Below, piece after piece: positions 56,685-64,000 of a stretch of 64,000 nucleotides of DNA. Each line of letters starts with the position of its first letter. Within the stretch, counting starts at the first letter, position 1. A program made the position numbers and the translations under genes. The DNA lies in assembly GCF_019063845.1 (NCBI RefSeq), contig NZ_CP077683.1:1922001-1986000 (forward strand). The letters run 5' to 3'. The notes below the pieces were generated by a model. The model did no database searches, had not been told where the DNA came from, and worked only from the letters and a program-made list of their open reading frames with translations. The DNA is from Geomonas subterranea. Lineage in GTDB: Bacteria > Desulfobacterota > Desulfuromonadia > Geobacterales > Geobacteraceae.

Positions 56685-58034
56685 TCAAGCCAGGCTACAA
56701 ACTGCTGGAGTCGTACATTTTTCCAGACAATAGTCGAGCTTGCAGATTGCCTCTAGTAATCCCTGAGCCCTGTAGCGTTTTCCGTATCTCCCTGTGGTAA
56801 TGCTGCTATTTGCATGACCCATCAATTCCGATATAAGGTTTTCTTGTACGCCTTGCTGTTTCAGGGTGTCGGCAAAGGTATGCCTCAAACTGTGGAAGGT
56901 CTTAAGTGGGTCTGTGGTCACATGCTTTCGATTGAATCGCTGATACCACTTCCCGAAAGAGTTACTGTATCCGTTAACCTTGCACCACTTCAAATTCCCC
57001 CACAGCCGACTCCCTTCCCGGCATTTCCCCACATGGTCGAGGAACCCCATATTGATCAAGACAGGATGAACAGGTAGCATACGCTTACTCGACAAGTTCT
57101 TTACTTTCTTGTCCTTGCAATCGTTGACGTCGAAACACCATATCCCATCGACCTGGATGATGTCCTCTCGGTACAACTGGCAAGCCTCATCGAGCCTCAT
57201 CCCCGACAGCATACAGATCATGGGAACGTACAGCCTCTCTGGTTTGCTGCTATCTCTGGGGAGATTCCTTAATATTGCCCTCAGGTCCTTGAGATCATAG
57301 GCTTTCCGTTCCTCATCAGGTCTTCTGTGCTGCTTAATGTTCATCTCTGAAGCGGGGTTGTCCGTTCGGTATCCCTCCTTGATGCAGTAACTCATAATGG
57401 AGTAGAGCCTGGAGAGGTGCTTGTTCACTGAGGTGATGCTCATGGGCGTGGCCAACAGTTCACCGGAATCAATCCGCTGTAGAATTTCAAGAGGCGATTG
57501 TTCGGGATAGGTCTTGGAGACATTGGGAGGTAGCTTCAGCAACTGTTCTCTGAAGTCGCGCACCCTCCCCCTGTCAATCGACGCCACGGGTACATCCCCC
57601 ATAAGGCCAAGGATAAGCCGGAAGACTCCCTTATTCTCCATCCTGGTCTTCGGTGTCCACTCCAGTTCCTTGTCCTTCAAGAATGTGGTCACTACAGTGG
57701 CAAGCGTGGCTCCTTCAGACGGTGAGGGTGAGACCTCCATAGTAGCCTTCTGAGCCGCCCTATCGACAGCCCGAGACACTCCCCTACCTTTTCGGCCCAA
57801 GAGATTACAAAGGGACTCCTGAGCCTGCAGAGAGGTAATGAACTTTGACCGTAGCAGGATCACAGTCTGGCTAATCCCTTGAAGGTAGGGCAGAGCTGCT
57901 GCCTTAGCTTTTCTGAGATCGGTAGTTTTGAGTGACCGTGTGATTTCTGTTTGGGGAATGATACCGAGAAGGTCGAGAGGAGTTCTTACTCTGAGGTGAT
58001 AATGACCGTTTCTGCTGATGAGGTAGCTGGACAT
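56685..58034 (-). CDS. Tyrosine recombinase (site-specific integrase)
   Basis: 449 residues. N-terminal DUF6538-type segment (MSSYLISRNGHYHLRVRTPLDLLGIIPQTEITRSLKT), SAM-like core-binding region, and catalytic domain with R (LSGMRLDEACQLY), HSLRHTFADTLKQQG (H-x-x-R) and GHANSSITTGRYGK with the Tyr nucleophile. Transcribed toward lower coordinates from beside tRNA-Gln copy B, the normal place for an integrase acting on a tRNA gene. GTGTAGC motifs in its promoter may be its own arm sites. Confidence 0.94.
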   Translation of the reverse strand: MSSYLISRNGHYHLRVRTPLDLLGIIPQTEITRSLKTTDLRKAKAAALPYLQGISQTVILLRSKFITSLQAQESLCNLLGRKGRGVSRAVDRAAQKATMEVSPSPSEGATLATVVTTFLKDKELEWTPKTRMENKGVFRLILGLMGDVPVASIDRGRVRDFREQLLKLPPNVSKTYPEQSPLEILQRIDSGELLATPMSITSVNKHLSRLYSIMSYCIKEGYRTDNPASEMNIKQHRRPDEERKAYDLKDLRAILRNLPRDSSKPERLYVPMICMLSGMRLDEACQLYREDIIQVDGIWCFDVNDCKDKKVKNLSSKRMLPVHPVLINMGFLDHVGKCREGSRLWGNLKWCKVNGYSNSFGKWYQRFNRKHVTTDPLKTFHSLRHTFADTLKQQGVQENLISELMGHANSSITTGRYGKRYRAQGLLEAICKLDYCLEKCTTPAVCSLA

Positions 58035-58055
58035 AGAAAAGCCTCGACCCTTTTG

Positions 58056-58078
58056 TGTGTAGCAAAATGCGCTACACA
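58056..58078. promoter_or_regulatory. Candidate integrase arm-binding site, right
   Basis: TGTGTAGC-N7-GCTACACA, 22 bases ahead of the integrase start. The half-site repeats the GTGTAGCAAA words at the left end (45821-45852). Confidence 0.5.
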
Positions 58079-58126
58079 GAGAGGATCAAGGCTTTAAACT
58101 ACTGAATTAACAGCAGTATTTGGTAT

Positions 58127-58201
58127 TGGCTGGGGCGCCAGGGATCGAACCTGGGAATGACGGGATCAAAACCCGTTGCCTTACCGCTTGGCGACGCCCC
58201 A
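58127..58201 (-). tRNA. tRNA-Gln(UUG), copy B at the island's right end
   Basis: Identical to copy A. It keeps its native 5' flank: ispE ends 16 bases upstream, so the tRNA may be co-transcribed with ispE. Its 3' flank is island DNA (integrase promoter side). Confidence 0.95.
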
Positions 58202-58204
58202 ATA
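58127..58204. repeat. Island attachment repeat, right copy (att)
   Basis: 78-bp direct repeat identical to 45677-45754; right boundary of the island. Confidence 0.85.
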
Positions 58205-58217
58205 TTCTGTTTTTTTC

Positions 58218-59060
58218 CTACAGCGTCGGTACCGCTACCGCGAACCACCCTCGCGCTGCCGCTATCTCCGCCGCGGCTCTCCGGGCGGCTTCCTCGTCTT
58301 CGAAGATCCCGAAGACGGTGGCGCCGCTCCCTGACATCAAGGATCCGGCCGCTCCGGCGGTCAGGAGCATCTCCTTCAACTCGTTAAGCAGTGGATGCTT
58401 CCCGCAGGTGACGGGTTCGAGGTCGTTGGACAAAAGCCCGGCTACTTCTGCCGCGGTGCCGTATGAACCGCGAATTATAGTGTCGGTGCCCTTCTCTGTC
58501 AATATTAAATTTTGGTAGACCCAGGCAGTGGAAACATGGATGCCGGGATTGACCAGGACCACCCACAGCCCCGGCATCGACTCCATGGCGGTGAGCTTGT
58601 CGCCAATTCCTTCCGCCAGCGCGGTTTTCTTGAAAATAAAAAAGGGGACGTCGGCACCGAGCTTCACCCCTATCTCCATGAGACGCTCGTCGGAAAGCCC
58701 CAGTCCCAGGAGCTGGTTCACTCCCATGAGCACGGTGGCGGCGTCGCTGCTCCCCCCGCCCAGACCGGCCGCCACGGGAATCCGCTTGTCGATGGCGATG
58801 TCGATACCGGTCTCTTTACCGGAGAGCTTCAAAAGCGCATCGGCCGCGCGCCAGGCGATGTTGCCGGGGCCGTCGGGCACCCCCACCTTACCGCAGGTGA
58901 CCCGGATCCCGGGAGTTCCGCTCAGGGCGATGCTGATCTCGTCGCACAGGCCGACCCGTTGCATGACCATGCGCAGCTCATGATAGCCGTCGGGCCTCTT
59001 CCCCAGCACGTCCAGCCGGTAGTTTACCTTGGCGGGCGCCAGTAGTTTCAGTTTTTCCAC
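58218..59060 (-). CDS. ispE: 4-diphosphocytidyl-2-C-methyl-D-erythritol kinase
   Basis: GHMP kinase of the isoprenoid pathway. GTG start at 59060 ([29 protein letters not shown]) with AAGGAG 6 bases upstream; the longer frame is less likely. 280 residues. [24 protein letters not shown] (near 90-113) is the GHMP ATP loop; [30 protein letters not shown] near the end completes the fold. Followed by tRNA-Gln. Confidence 0.95.
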   Translation of the reverse strand: MEKLKLLAPAKVNYRLDVLGKRPDGYHELRMVMQRVGLCDEISIALSGTPGIRVTCGKVGVPDGPGNIAWRAADALLKLSGKETGIDIAIDKRIPVAAGLGGGSSDAATVLMGVNQLLGLGLSDERLMEIGVKLGADVPFFIFKKTALAEGIGDKLTAMESMPGLWVVLVNPGIHVSTAWVYQNLILTEKGTDTIIRGSYGTAAEVAGLLSNDLEPVTCGKHPLLNELKEMLLTAGAAGSLMSGSGATVFGIFEDEEAARRAAAEIAAARGWFAVAVPTL

Positions 59061-59094
59061 GACAAACTCCTTCAGCCCCGTCACGGGACAGGAT

Positions 59095-60291
59095 TTATTG
59101 ATCCTTCATCACTTCGCTCAGAACGCAGGTGGCGTAAGCGCCGCGGGGCAGGGAGAAATCAAAGATCAGGTCGCTGCCATCCTGCCGCACCGAGGCCGCC
59201 GAAAGCGGCACCCGAAGCGGGCGGCGCTCCCCTTCCATGCGCAGCCCCCCGGAAAGGTTGAAACTTTCCGGCACCAGTCCCTCGGCGGCCAGGATGCCGG
59301 CTTCCAGCTCACCCTGCGCCCCCTTGGCTTCCATCATGGAACAACCGAACATGGGACCGGTCGCGGAAATCTCGAAGGCCTGGACGCGCGGCGCCTCGGC
59401 GGCGGCATCCTGAACCAGGAAACAGGCGCCGTTGTCATGTTTGAACGCGACGTCCCCCTCCTCGAGCTGGTCCAGCCGCTCCAGCCTCTGCTCCAGAACC
59501 AGGTCAAAGAGGGAGGACTGGAACGCGGACAGGTACAGTCTTTTCATGCGCGGCTGGACCGCGTGAAAAGCCTTCTCGTACGCGTCGGGACGCTGCTGCA
59601 GCCTGCCAAGCAGTTCGCGCTCGGTCCGGAAATGGCCCGGGAAAATGGCGAGACTTCCCGCCAGGTCCCCCTGCCGGTATGCCTCGATCGCCTCCCGCCA
59701 GCGCTCGTCAGTCACCTGCGCGGGGTCTCCGATAAGGGTGTCGACGGCGGCCTTGAAGTCGCGGCGCAGCATGGCGGCACCAATTGCGTGGCTGTTCCCC
59801 TGCACGCCGTAGCGCTGTACACCGAAACGGTTGGGGACCCCCCTGCCGGCAAGAACGGCGAGTACCGCCTCGGCCTGGGCCAGCGCCCCAGGTGCCACAT
59901 CGCGGACCCTGATCTCGAAGCGGTTCCCCTTCAGGTGCCCAAGCCTCAGCTTGTTGCCGTGCAAGAGCGCGGAGAGCACCTTGAGGCCGGGGATATCCAG
60001 CGCGCGAACCTTGTCGGGCGCGACACGGGGGATAGAGAGGGTCTGGCGGGTGATGCCGATGGCGTCCTTCATGCCGGCGTAACCGAAGTCACGTTCCTGC
60101 ACCCCCAGCGCTTTCGAGAGGCGGCGCACCGCTTCAAGGGTGGTGATGCCGCGCTTCTCGATGACGACGTAGCAATGCTCCCCCTGTCCGCTGGGAAGGT
60201 ACGCGGGGATCTCCTCGACGATGAACTCCTCGGGGGAGTTCTTTATGGTGCCGCCTGTACCAGGTACCCCGGCGGTTAAGTATCTCTGCAC
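59095..60291 (-). CDS. truD: tRNA pseudouridine(13) synthase
   Basis: 398 residues from GTG 60291 ([28 protein letters not shown] 5 bases upstream). The catalytic Asp lies in [16 protein letters not shown] near residue 72; [18 protein letters not shown] and the C-terminal [21 protein letters not shown] are TruD signatures. 34 bases before ispE, probably one operon. Confidence 0.94.
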   Translation of the reverse strand: MQRYLTAGVPGTGGTIKNSPEEFIVEEIPAYLPSGQGEHCYVVIEKRGITTLEAVRRLSKALGVQERDFGYAGMKDAIGITRQTLSIPRVAPDKVRALDIPGLKVLSALLHGNKLRLGHLKGNRFEIRVRDVAPGALAQAEAVLAVLAGRGVPNRFGVQRYGVQGNSHAIGAAMLRRDFKAAVDTLIGDPAQVTDERWREAIEAYRQGDLAGSLAIFPGHFRTERELLGRLQQRPDAYEKAFHAVQPRMKRLYLSAFQSSLFDLVLEQRLERLDQLEEGDVAFKHDNGACFLVQDAAAEAPRVQAFEISATGPMFGCSMMEAKGAQGELEAGILAAEGLVPESFNLSGGLRMEGERRPLRVPLSAASVRQDGSDLIFDFSLPRGAYATCVLSEVMKDQ

Positions 60292-60603
60292 CGTTCCTCC
60301 AACCATACGTTTTATGAACCGGCATCATACCCAGTAGGGCACCCCGTTTCAACTTGTTTTGTCACCACGGCGAGATCGTCTTGCCTGCTCTTGACCACAT
60401 CCCGCGCCAGACCATGGAAACCTTTCCACGACCGCTACAGATGTTAACTTTCAAAGTGCGTATTCCTGGACTGCTGATACTGAACCACTGTTTACCCAAA
60501 GCAAACTTTTTTTCAACCAGAAGCATGATCCACTAAGCAAATGCCGTTGCCGCTGATATACTGGTTCGGGAGCAGCTATAACGATGCAAAAGGGGAATGA
60601 AGC
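60292..60603. other. Intergenic region between truD and the glutamate dehydrogenase
   Basis: About 310 bases with divergent promoters; I see no gene. Confidence 0.5.
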
Positions 60604-63567
60604 ATGACCAGCAAGGCCAGTGTCAGAAGAAACGCCGTTAATGAGCTTTCCGAAAACCGCAAATGGCTGAGAGAGCAGATCAACCCATACTTCTTCACGT
60701 CCATGCAGGACGAGCCGGAAGCGCTGGCGCTTCTGGAACGCGAGCTCCGTTCCCTAAAGGCCAACAGGCGCCTGATCCTGGCTGATCGGGACAAGAGCCT
60801 GATCCTCGCGAGGGTCAACGAACCGGGTTCCCTGTACGATTCGCTGCGGCACTTCCAGGACCGGGAAATCTCCTACGCCATGATCACCCACTCCGACGGC
60901 CCCATGCCCGGCATGAACCAGGCACTGGAGATACAACGCTTCGAGTTCGACCGAAAGACCAATGAAGACATAAAGGCCTGGAAGGATGTGCAGCTCCCCA
61001 AAGGGGTGATCCGCAAGATCGCCGGCGAGATGCGCGCGACGTATCCGGAATTCGACATGAAGGAGCTCGACCGCCTGCTCAAGATCCTCTGGCTCAACAA
61101 CGAGAGTTACCTGAAGGTGGCCTCGCCGCTGCGCGTGGCCCAGGTGCTGCAGCTGCAGCAGAAGGCGAGCCGAAGCGGCGGGCTGTACCTGCACGTCGAG
61201 CCGACACCGGACGTGAAGATATCCAGGGTTCATTTCGCGGTGGCGAACCCTCCGCAGAAGGAGTTCCTCCTGCAGCTCATGGAGGTGTTCAACCGGCTCG
61301 ACCTGGGCGTCAACCGTGCCTACTGCCTCACCATCTCCAACGGCGTCCACCCCTACTTCCTGGGCACCTTCCTGGTGAACCGGCGTTCCGGCGAGGTGCT
61401 GGAACCGGGTTCGGAACTTTACAGCAGGCTGCAGCAGGAGCTCTACAACACCCAGATCGTCTCCACCAAGAGCTACACCTACCGCGAGTTCGTGACCAGC
61501 AACGTGATGACCGGCGAGGAGGCATCCCTGGTGAACGCCTTCATCGCCTTCTGCCACACCAATCTCGCCCACAACCAGCCGGACCGTTTCGGGCTGGACG
61601 ACGTGCAGACCGCTTTCCACGCGCATCCCGAGATGTCGCTGCAGCTCGTGAAGCTGTTCAGGGCCCGCTTCGATCCCGCCATCACCGAGAGCCATCCGCT
61701 CTACGGCTCCATCCTGGAAGAAACGGTGCGGGCGGTGAACGACTACAACACCGGTCATCGCTACCTCGACGAGGTGCGCCGCGCCATCTACCGCTGCTGC
61801 CTCCTCTTCATCACCCACACGCTGAAGACCAACTTTTTCGTGCTGGAGAAGCAGGCTCTCGCGTTCCGGCTCAACCCGACCTACCTCACCGAGCTGGGCC
61901 CCGCCTTCACCGCGGACCTGCCGCAGGCGCTCCCCTTCCGCGTCACCTTCTTCTTCAGCCGCTTCGGGTTCGGCTACCACATCGGCTTCTCCGACATCGC
62001 GCGCGGCGGCTGGCGCACCGTCATCGCCCGCAACATGGATGACTTCATCACCAATTCGAACACCATCTTCAGGGAGAACTTCGTGCTGGCGCACACCCAG
62101 CACCTGAAGAACAAGGACATCTACGAGGGGGGCTCGAAGCTGGTGCTGATCCTCGACTCCTCTGACCTGCAGCGCGGCAGCGAGCGCCAGATGGAGAACT
62201 GGCGGCTGTACAAGCTGCAGCACGGCGTCGTGAACGCCTTTTTGGACATCTTCGTGACCGATCACGGGGTGGCCAGATCACCCGCCGTGGTGGATTACTA
62301 CCGCGAGGATGAGCCTATCGAACTGGGGCCGGACGAGAACATGCACGACTCCATGATCGAGAACATCGCCCGCATCTCCAAGCGGCGCGGCTACATCCTC
62401 GGCATCGGCATCATGTCCAGCAAGGAGGTGGGGATCAACCACAAGGAGTACGGTGTCACCTCGACCGGTGTGGTGAAGTTCGCCGAGATCACCATGGCGG
62501 AGGTGGGGATCGACATCTATCGCGATCCCTTCAGCGTCAAGTTCACCGGCGGTCCCAACGGAGACGTGGCGGGCAACGCCATGCGCATCCTGCTGGAGCG
62601 CGCCCCGCAGGTGGCGATCAAGCTGATCCTGGACGGCACCGCGGCGCTATGCGACCCGGAAGGGGCGGACCGCAAGGAACTGGGGCGGATCGTGCTGCGG
62701 CAGGATCTCGATGCCTTCGACCCCCAGGCGCTGCACCCGGGGGGGTTCCTTTTGTACAGAAGCGGCAGCCGTCGCGACGGCCTGCGTGAACTGTACCGGA
62801 AAGTGAGCAAAACCGCGGAGGGGCTTAGGGAGGAATGGATCTCCACCGATGAATTCTCCAAGGTCTACGCAAGCCTCCCCTTCACGGTCAAGGCCGAACT
62901 TTTCATCCCGGCGGGGGGGCGCCCCGAGAGCATCGACAAGGACAACTGGCAAAGCTACCTCCTTCCCAACGGCACCCCTTCGACGGGAGCTATCGTGGAG
63001 GGAGCCAATTCCTTCATCACCCCCGAGGCGCGCGTGCAGCTCCAGAAGAAGGGGGTCATCATCATGCGTGACGCCTCGGCCAACAAGTGCGGGGTCATCT
63101 CCTCATCCTACGAGATCATCGCCAACCTGCTCCTTACCGAGACGGAGTTCATGGCGCACAAGGAGCGCTACGTGCAGGACGTCTTGGAGATACTGGAGCA
63201 GCGCGCGGCGGACGAGGCGCGGCTCATCCTGAAGCGGCGCCGCGAGCAGCCGGGACTTTTGTGCACAGAAATTTCTGACGCCTTGAGCGGCGAGATCAAC
63301 GAGCAGTACGCGACCATCTACCGCTTCTTCCAGAACCGGCCGCAGCTGTGCCTGCAGCCCATCTACAGGAAGGCGATCCTCTCGCACCTGCCCAAGATGC
63401 TCAGGGAGGAACCGAAGTACGCAAGGCGCATCAAGAACCTGCCGCAGAAGTACCTGTTCGCCATCCTGGCCGCCGAGATCGGTTCATCGCTTGTCTACCG
63501 TGGCGACCGTGAGGCAGACTTCGAGGCGACCCTCAAGGGGCACCTGGTGCGGATGTTCGGGGAGTAA
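60604..63567 (+). CDS. NAD-specific glutamate dehydrogenase-like protein, large form
   Basis: 987 residues, the intermediate (about 115-kDa) class of NAD-type Glu/Leu/Phe/Val dehydrogenase. N-terminal ~450 residues are a regulatory region; the catalytic part begins around LPFRVTFFFSRFGFGYHIGFSDIARGGWRTVIARNMDDFITNSNTIFRENFVLAHTQHLKNKDIYEGGSKLVLIL. The GGSK motif holds the catalytic Lys. NAD-binding Rossmann region follows around MSSKEVGINHKEYGVTSTGVVKF and FTGGPNGDVAGNAM. The AAAGGGG SD precedes the ATG. Monocistronic with a terminator. It should link glutamate and 2-oxoglutarate; which direction is favoured is not known. Confidence 0.85.
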   Translation: MTSKASVRRNAVNELSENRKWLREQINPYFFTSMQDEPEALALLERELRSLKANRRLILADRDKSLILARVNEPGSLYDSLRHFQDREISYAMITHSDGPMPGMNQALEIQRFEFDRKTNEDIKAWKDVQLPKGVIRKIAGEMRATYPEFDMKELDRLLKILWLNNESYLKVASPLRVAQVLQLQQKASRSGGLYLHVEPTPDVKISRVHFAVANPPQKEFLLQLMEVFNRLDLGVNRAYCLTISNGVHPYFLGTFLVNRRSGEVLEPGSELYSRLQQELYNTQIVSTKSYTYREFVTSNVMTGEEASLVNAFIAFCHTNLAHNQPDRFGLDDVQTAFHAHPEMSLQLVKLFRARFDPAITESHPLYGSILEETVRAVNDYNTGHRYLDEVRRAIYRCCLLFITHTLKTNFFVLEKQALAFRLNPTYLTELGPAFTADLPQALPFRVTFFFSRFGFGYHIGFSDIARGGWRTVIARNMDDFITNSNTIFRENFVLAHTQHLKNKDIYEGGSKLVLILDSSDLQRGSERQMENWRLYKLQHGVVNAFLDIFVTDHGVARSPAVVDYYREDEPIELGPDENMHDSMIENIARISKRRGYILGIGIMSSKEVGINHKEYGVTSTGVVKFAEITMAEVGIDIYRDPFSVKFTGGPNGDVAGNAMRILLERAPQVAIKLILDGTAALCDPEGADRKELGRIVLRQDLDAFDPQALHPGGFLLYRSGSRRDGLRELYRKVSKTAEGLREEWISTDEFSKVYASLPFTVKAELFIPAGGRPESIDKDNWQSYLLPNGTPSTGAIVEGANSFITPEARVQLQKKGVIIMRDASANKCGVISSSYEIIANLLLTETEFMAHKERYVQDVLEILEQRAADEARLILKRRREQPGLLCTEISDALSGEINEQYATIYRFFQNRPQLCLQPIYRKAILSHLPKMLREEPKYARRIKNLPQKYLFAILAAEIGSSLVYRGDREADFEATLKGHLVRMFGE

Positions 63568-63569
63568 AA

Positions 63570-63612
63570 GCACAAAGAGGGGGGCGTGATGATCACGCCC
63601 CCCTCTTTTACC
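63570..63612 (+). terminator. Terminator after the glutamate dehydrogenase
   Basis: AAAGAGGGGGGCGTGAT pairs with its perfect complement (63574-63608); TTTT ends the stem. Also usable for trmB on the minus strand. Confidence 0.85.
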
Positions 63613-63687
63613 TAATGCGACGGAAAGCAGTTCCCCCCCCCGTCTCCCAGGCGTACGTCGGAAGAACATTACAGTTCCCCCCTCCTG

Positions 63688-64000
63688 CTACTTCACTTTG
63701 TAGTGCATGAAGTAAATCTGCTTCCCCTCGGCCATGAACTTGCGCATGTACTTGGAGAGGTGGTAGCCGGGGAACTCGTGGCGGTAGAGATCGGGGCCGA
63801 ACTGGTTCTCCAGGTCGGCAACCTCGGGGAGCGCGTTGGCGACATCGATACCGTAGTCGTCGAAGTCGGTGGCGAAGAAGAAGTCGGCACCGGGAACCAT
63901 GTAGTCCAGCAGGAACTCGATGAACTCCCGGTTCACCAGGCGCCGCTTGCGATGCCGCTTCTTGGGCCAGGGATCGGGGCAGTTGATGTAGATGGCGGAG
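63688..64000 (-). CDS. trmB: tRNA (guanine-N7-)-methyltransferase, 5' part outside window
   Basis: Adds m7G46 to tRNA. Only the last 104 residues are in the window; the frame stays open to the right edge. [23 protein letters not shown] at the right edge is the TrmB signature ([13 protein letters not shown]), followed by F(I/L)xxxxxLLxxGGxxxxxTD-like [13 protein letters not shown]. The end FMHYKVK is usual for Geobacter TrmB. Confidence 0.93.
   Translation of the reverse strand, partial: SAIYINCPDPWPKKRHRKRRLVNREFIEFLLDYMVPGADFFFATDFDDYGIDVANALPEVADLENQFGPDLYRHEFPGYHLSKYMRKFMAEGKQIYFMHYKVK

Overview
The window comes from a high-GC member of the Geobacteraceae (Geobacter/Geomonas/Citrifermentans type). 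Evidence: a LysR-type IlvY next to a class II ilvC, a leucine T-box in front of leuA, two GEMM-I riboswitches of the kind Geobacter uses for cyclic dinucleotides, a bacteriohemerythrin, a PilZ protein, and a roughly 985-residue NAD-type glutamate dehydrogenase. The species is not determined.

Layout. 1-1565: 5' part of a secreted protein built from W/F-P-F/L/Y repeats. 1843-3788: leuC-leuD. 3949-5401: a LOG-family protein and a cold shock gene with a long leader. 5631-12508: a secreted metalloprotease with a CFI-box C-terminus and its partner, then a large lipoprotein followed by an outer-membrane barrel candidate. 12764-20501: branched-chain amino acid and phospholipid genes (ilvD, ilvB, ilvN, psd, pssA, leuA). 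leuA has its own promoter and T-box with a CUC (Leu) specifier. 20656-28426: a long translation/envelope cluster read leftward, rpsB-tsf-pyrH-frr-uppS-cdsA-dxr-rseP-tsaB. 28763-31404: divergent ilvY/ilvC. 31507-34122: an alpha/beta hydrolase, a NrfJ-like OB-fold protein and an unknown gene. 34227-36331: rpsF-rpsR-(DUF2232)-rplI. 36545-39924: prs-rplY-pth-ychF. 40251-44838: PilZ, then two GEMM-riboswitch units (His-rich secreted protein, DUF4382 lipoprotein, hemerythrin, SYLF protein). 45050-45435: an 18-unit, 21-bp tandem array.

Genomic island. 45677-58204 is flanked by two identical 78-bp copies of a complete tRNA-Gln(UUG). It carries a tyrosine integrase, a winged-helix regulator with two palindromic operators, a D5-type primase/helicase, two serine recombinases and a visibly AT-richer defence-like block. 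That block has two parts. One is a three-gene operon (TOPRIM-like, caspase/CHAT-like, SIR2-like DUF4917). The other, convergent to it, is a retron-like module (promoter, about 200-nt structured leader, an unannotated 46-aa cationic amphipathic ORF, Cro/C1 HTH protein, reverse transcriptase with NAxxH, YVDD and ITG motifs). This is the best candidate for an undescribed system.

58218-64000 returns to the chromosome: ispE, truD, the glutamate dehydrogenase and the 3' part of trmB.

Two conserved genes, ilvD and ychF, are each broken by an apparent one-base loss in a G/C run; shared sequencing error is as likely as real mutation. Several start codons were moved from the longest ORF on Shine-Dalgarno evidence; cdsA appears to start at AUC.
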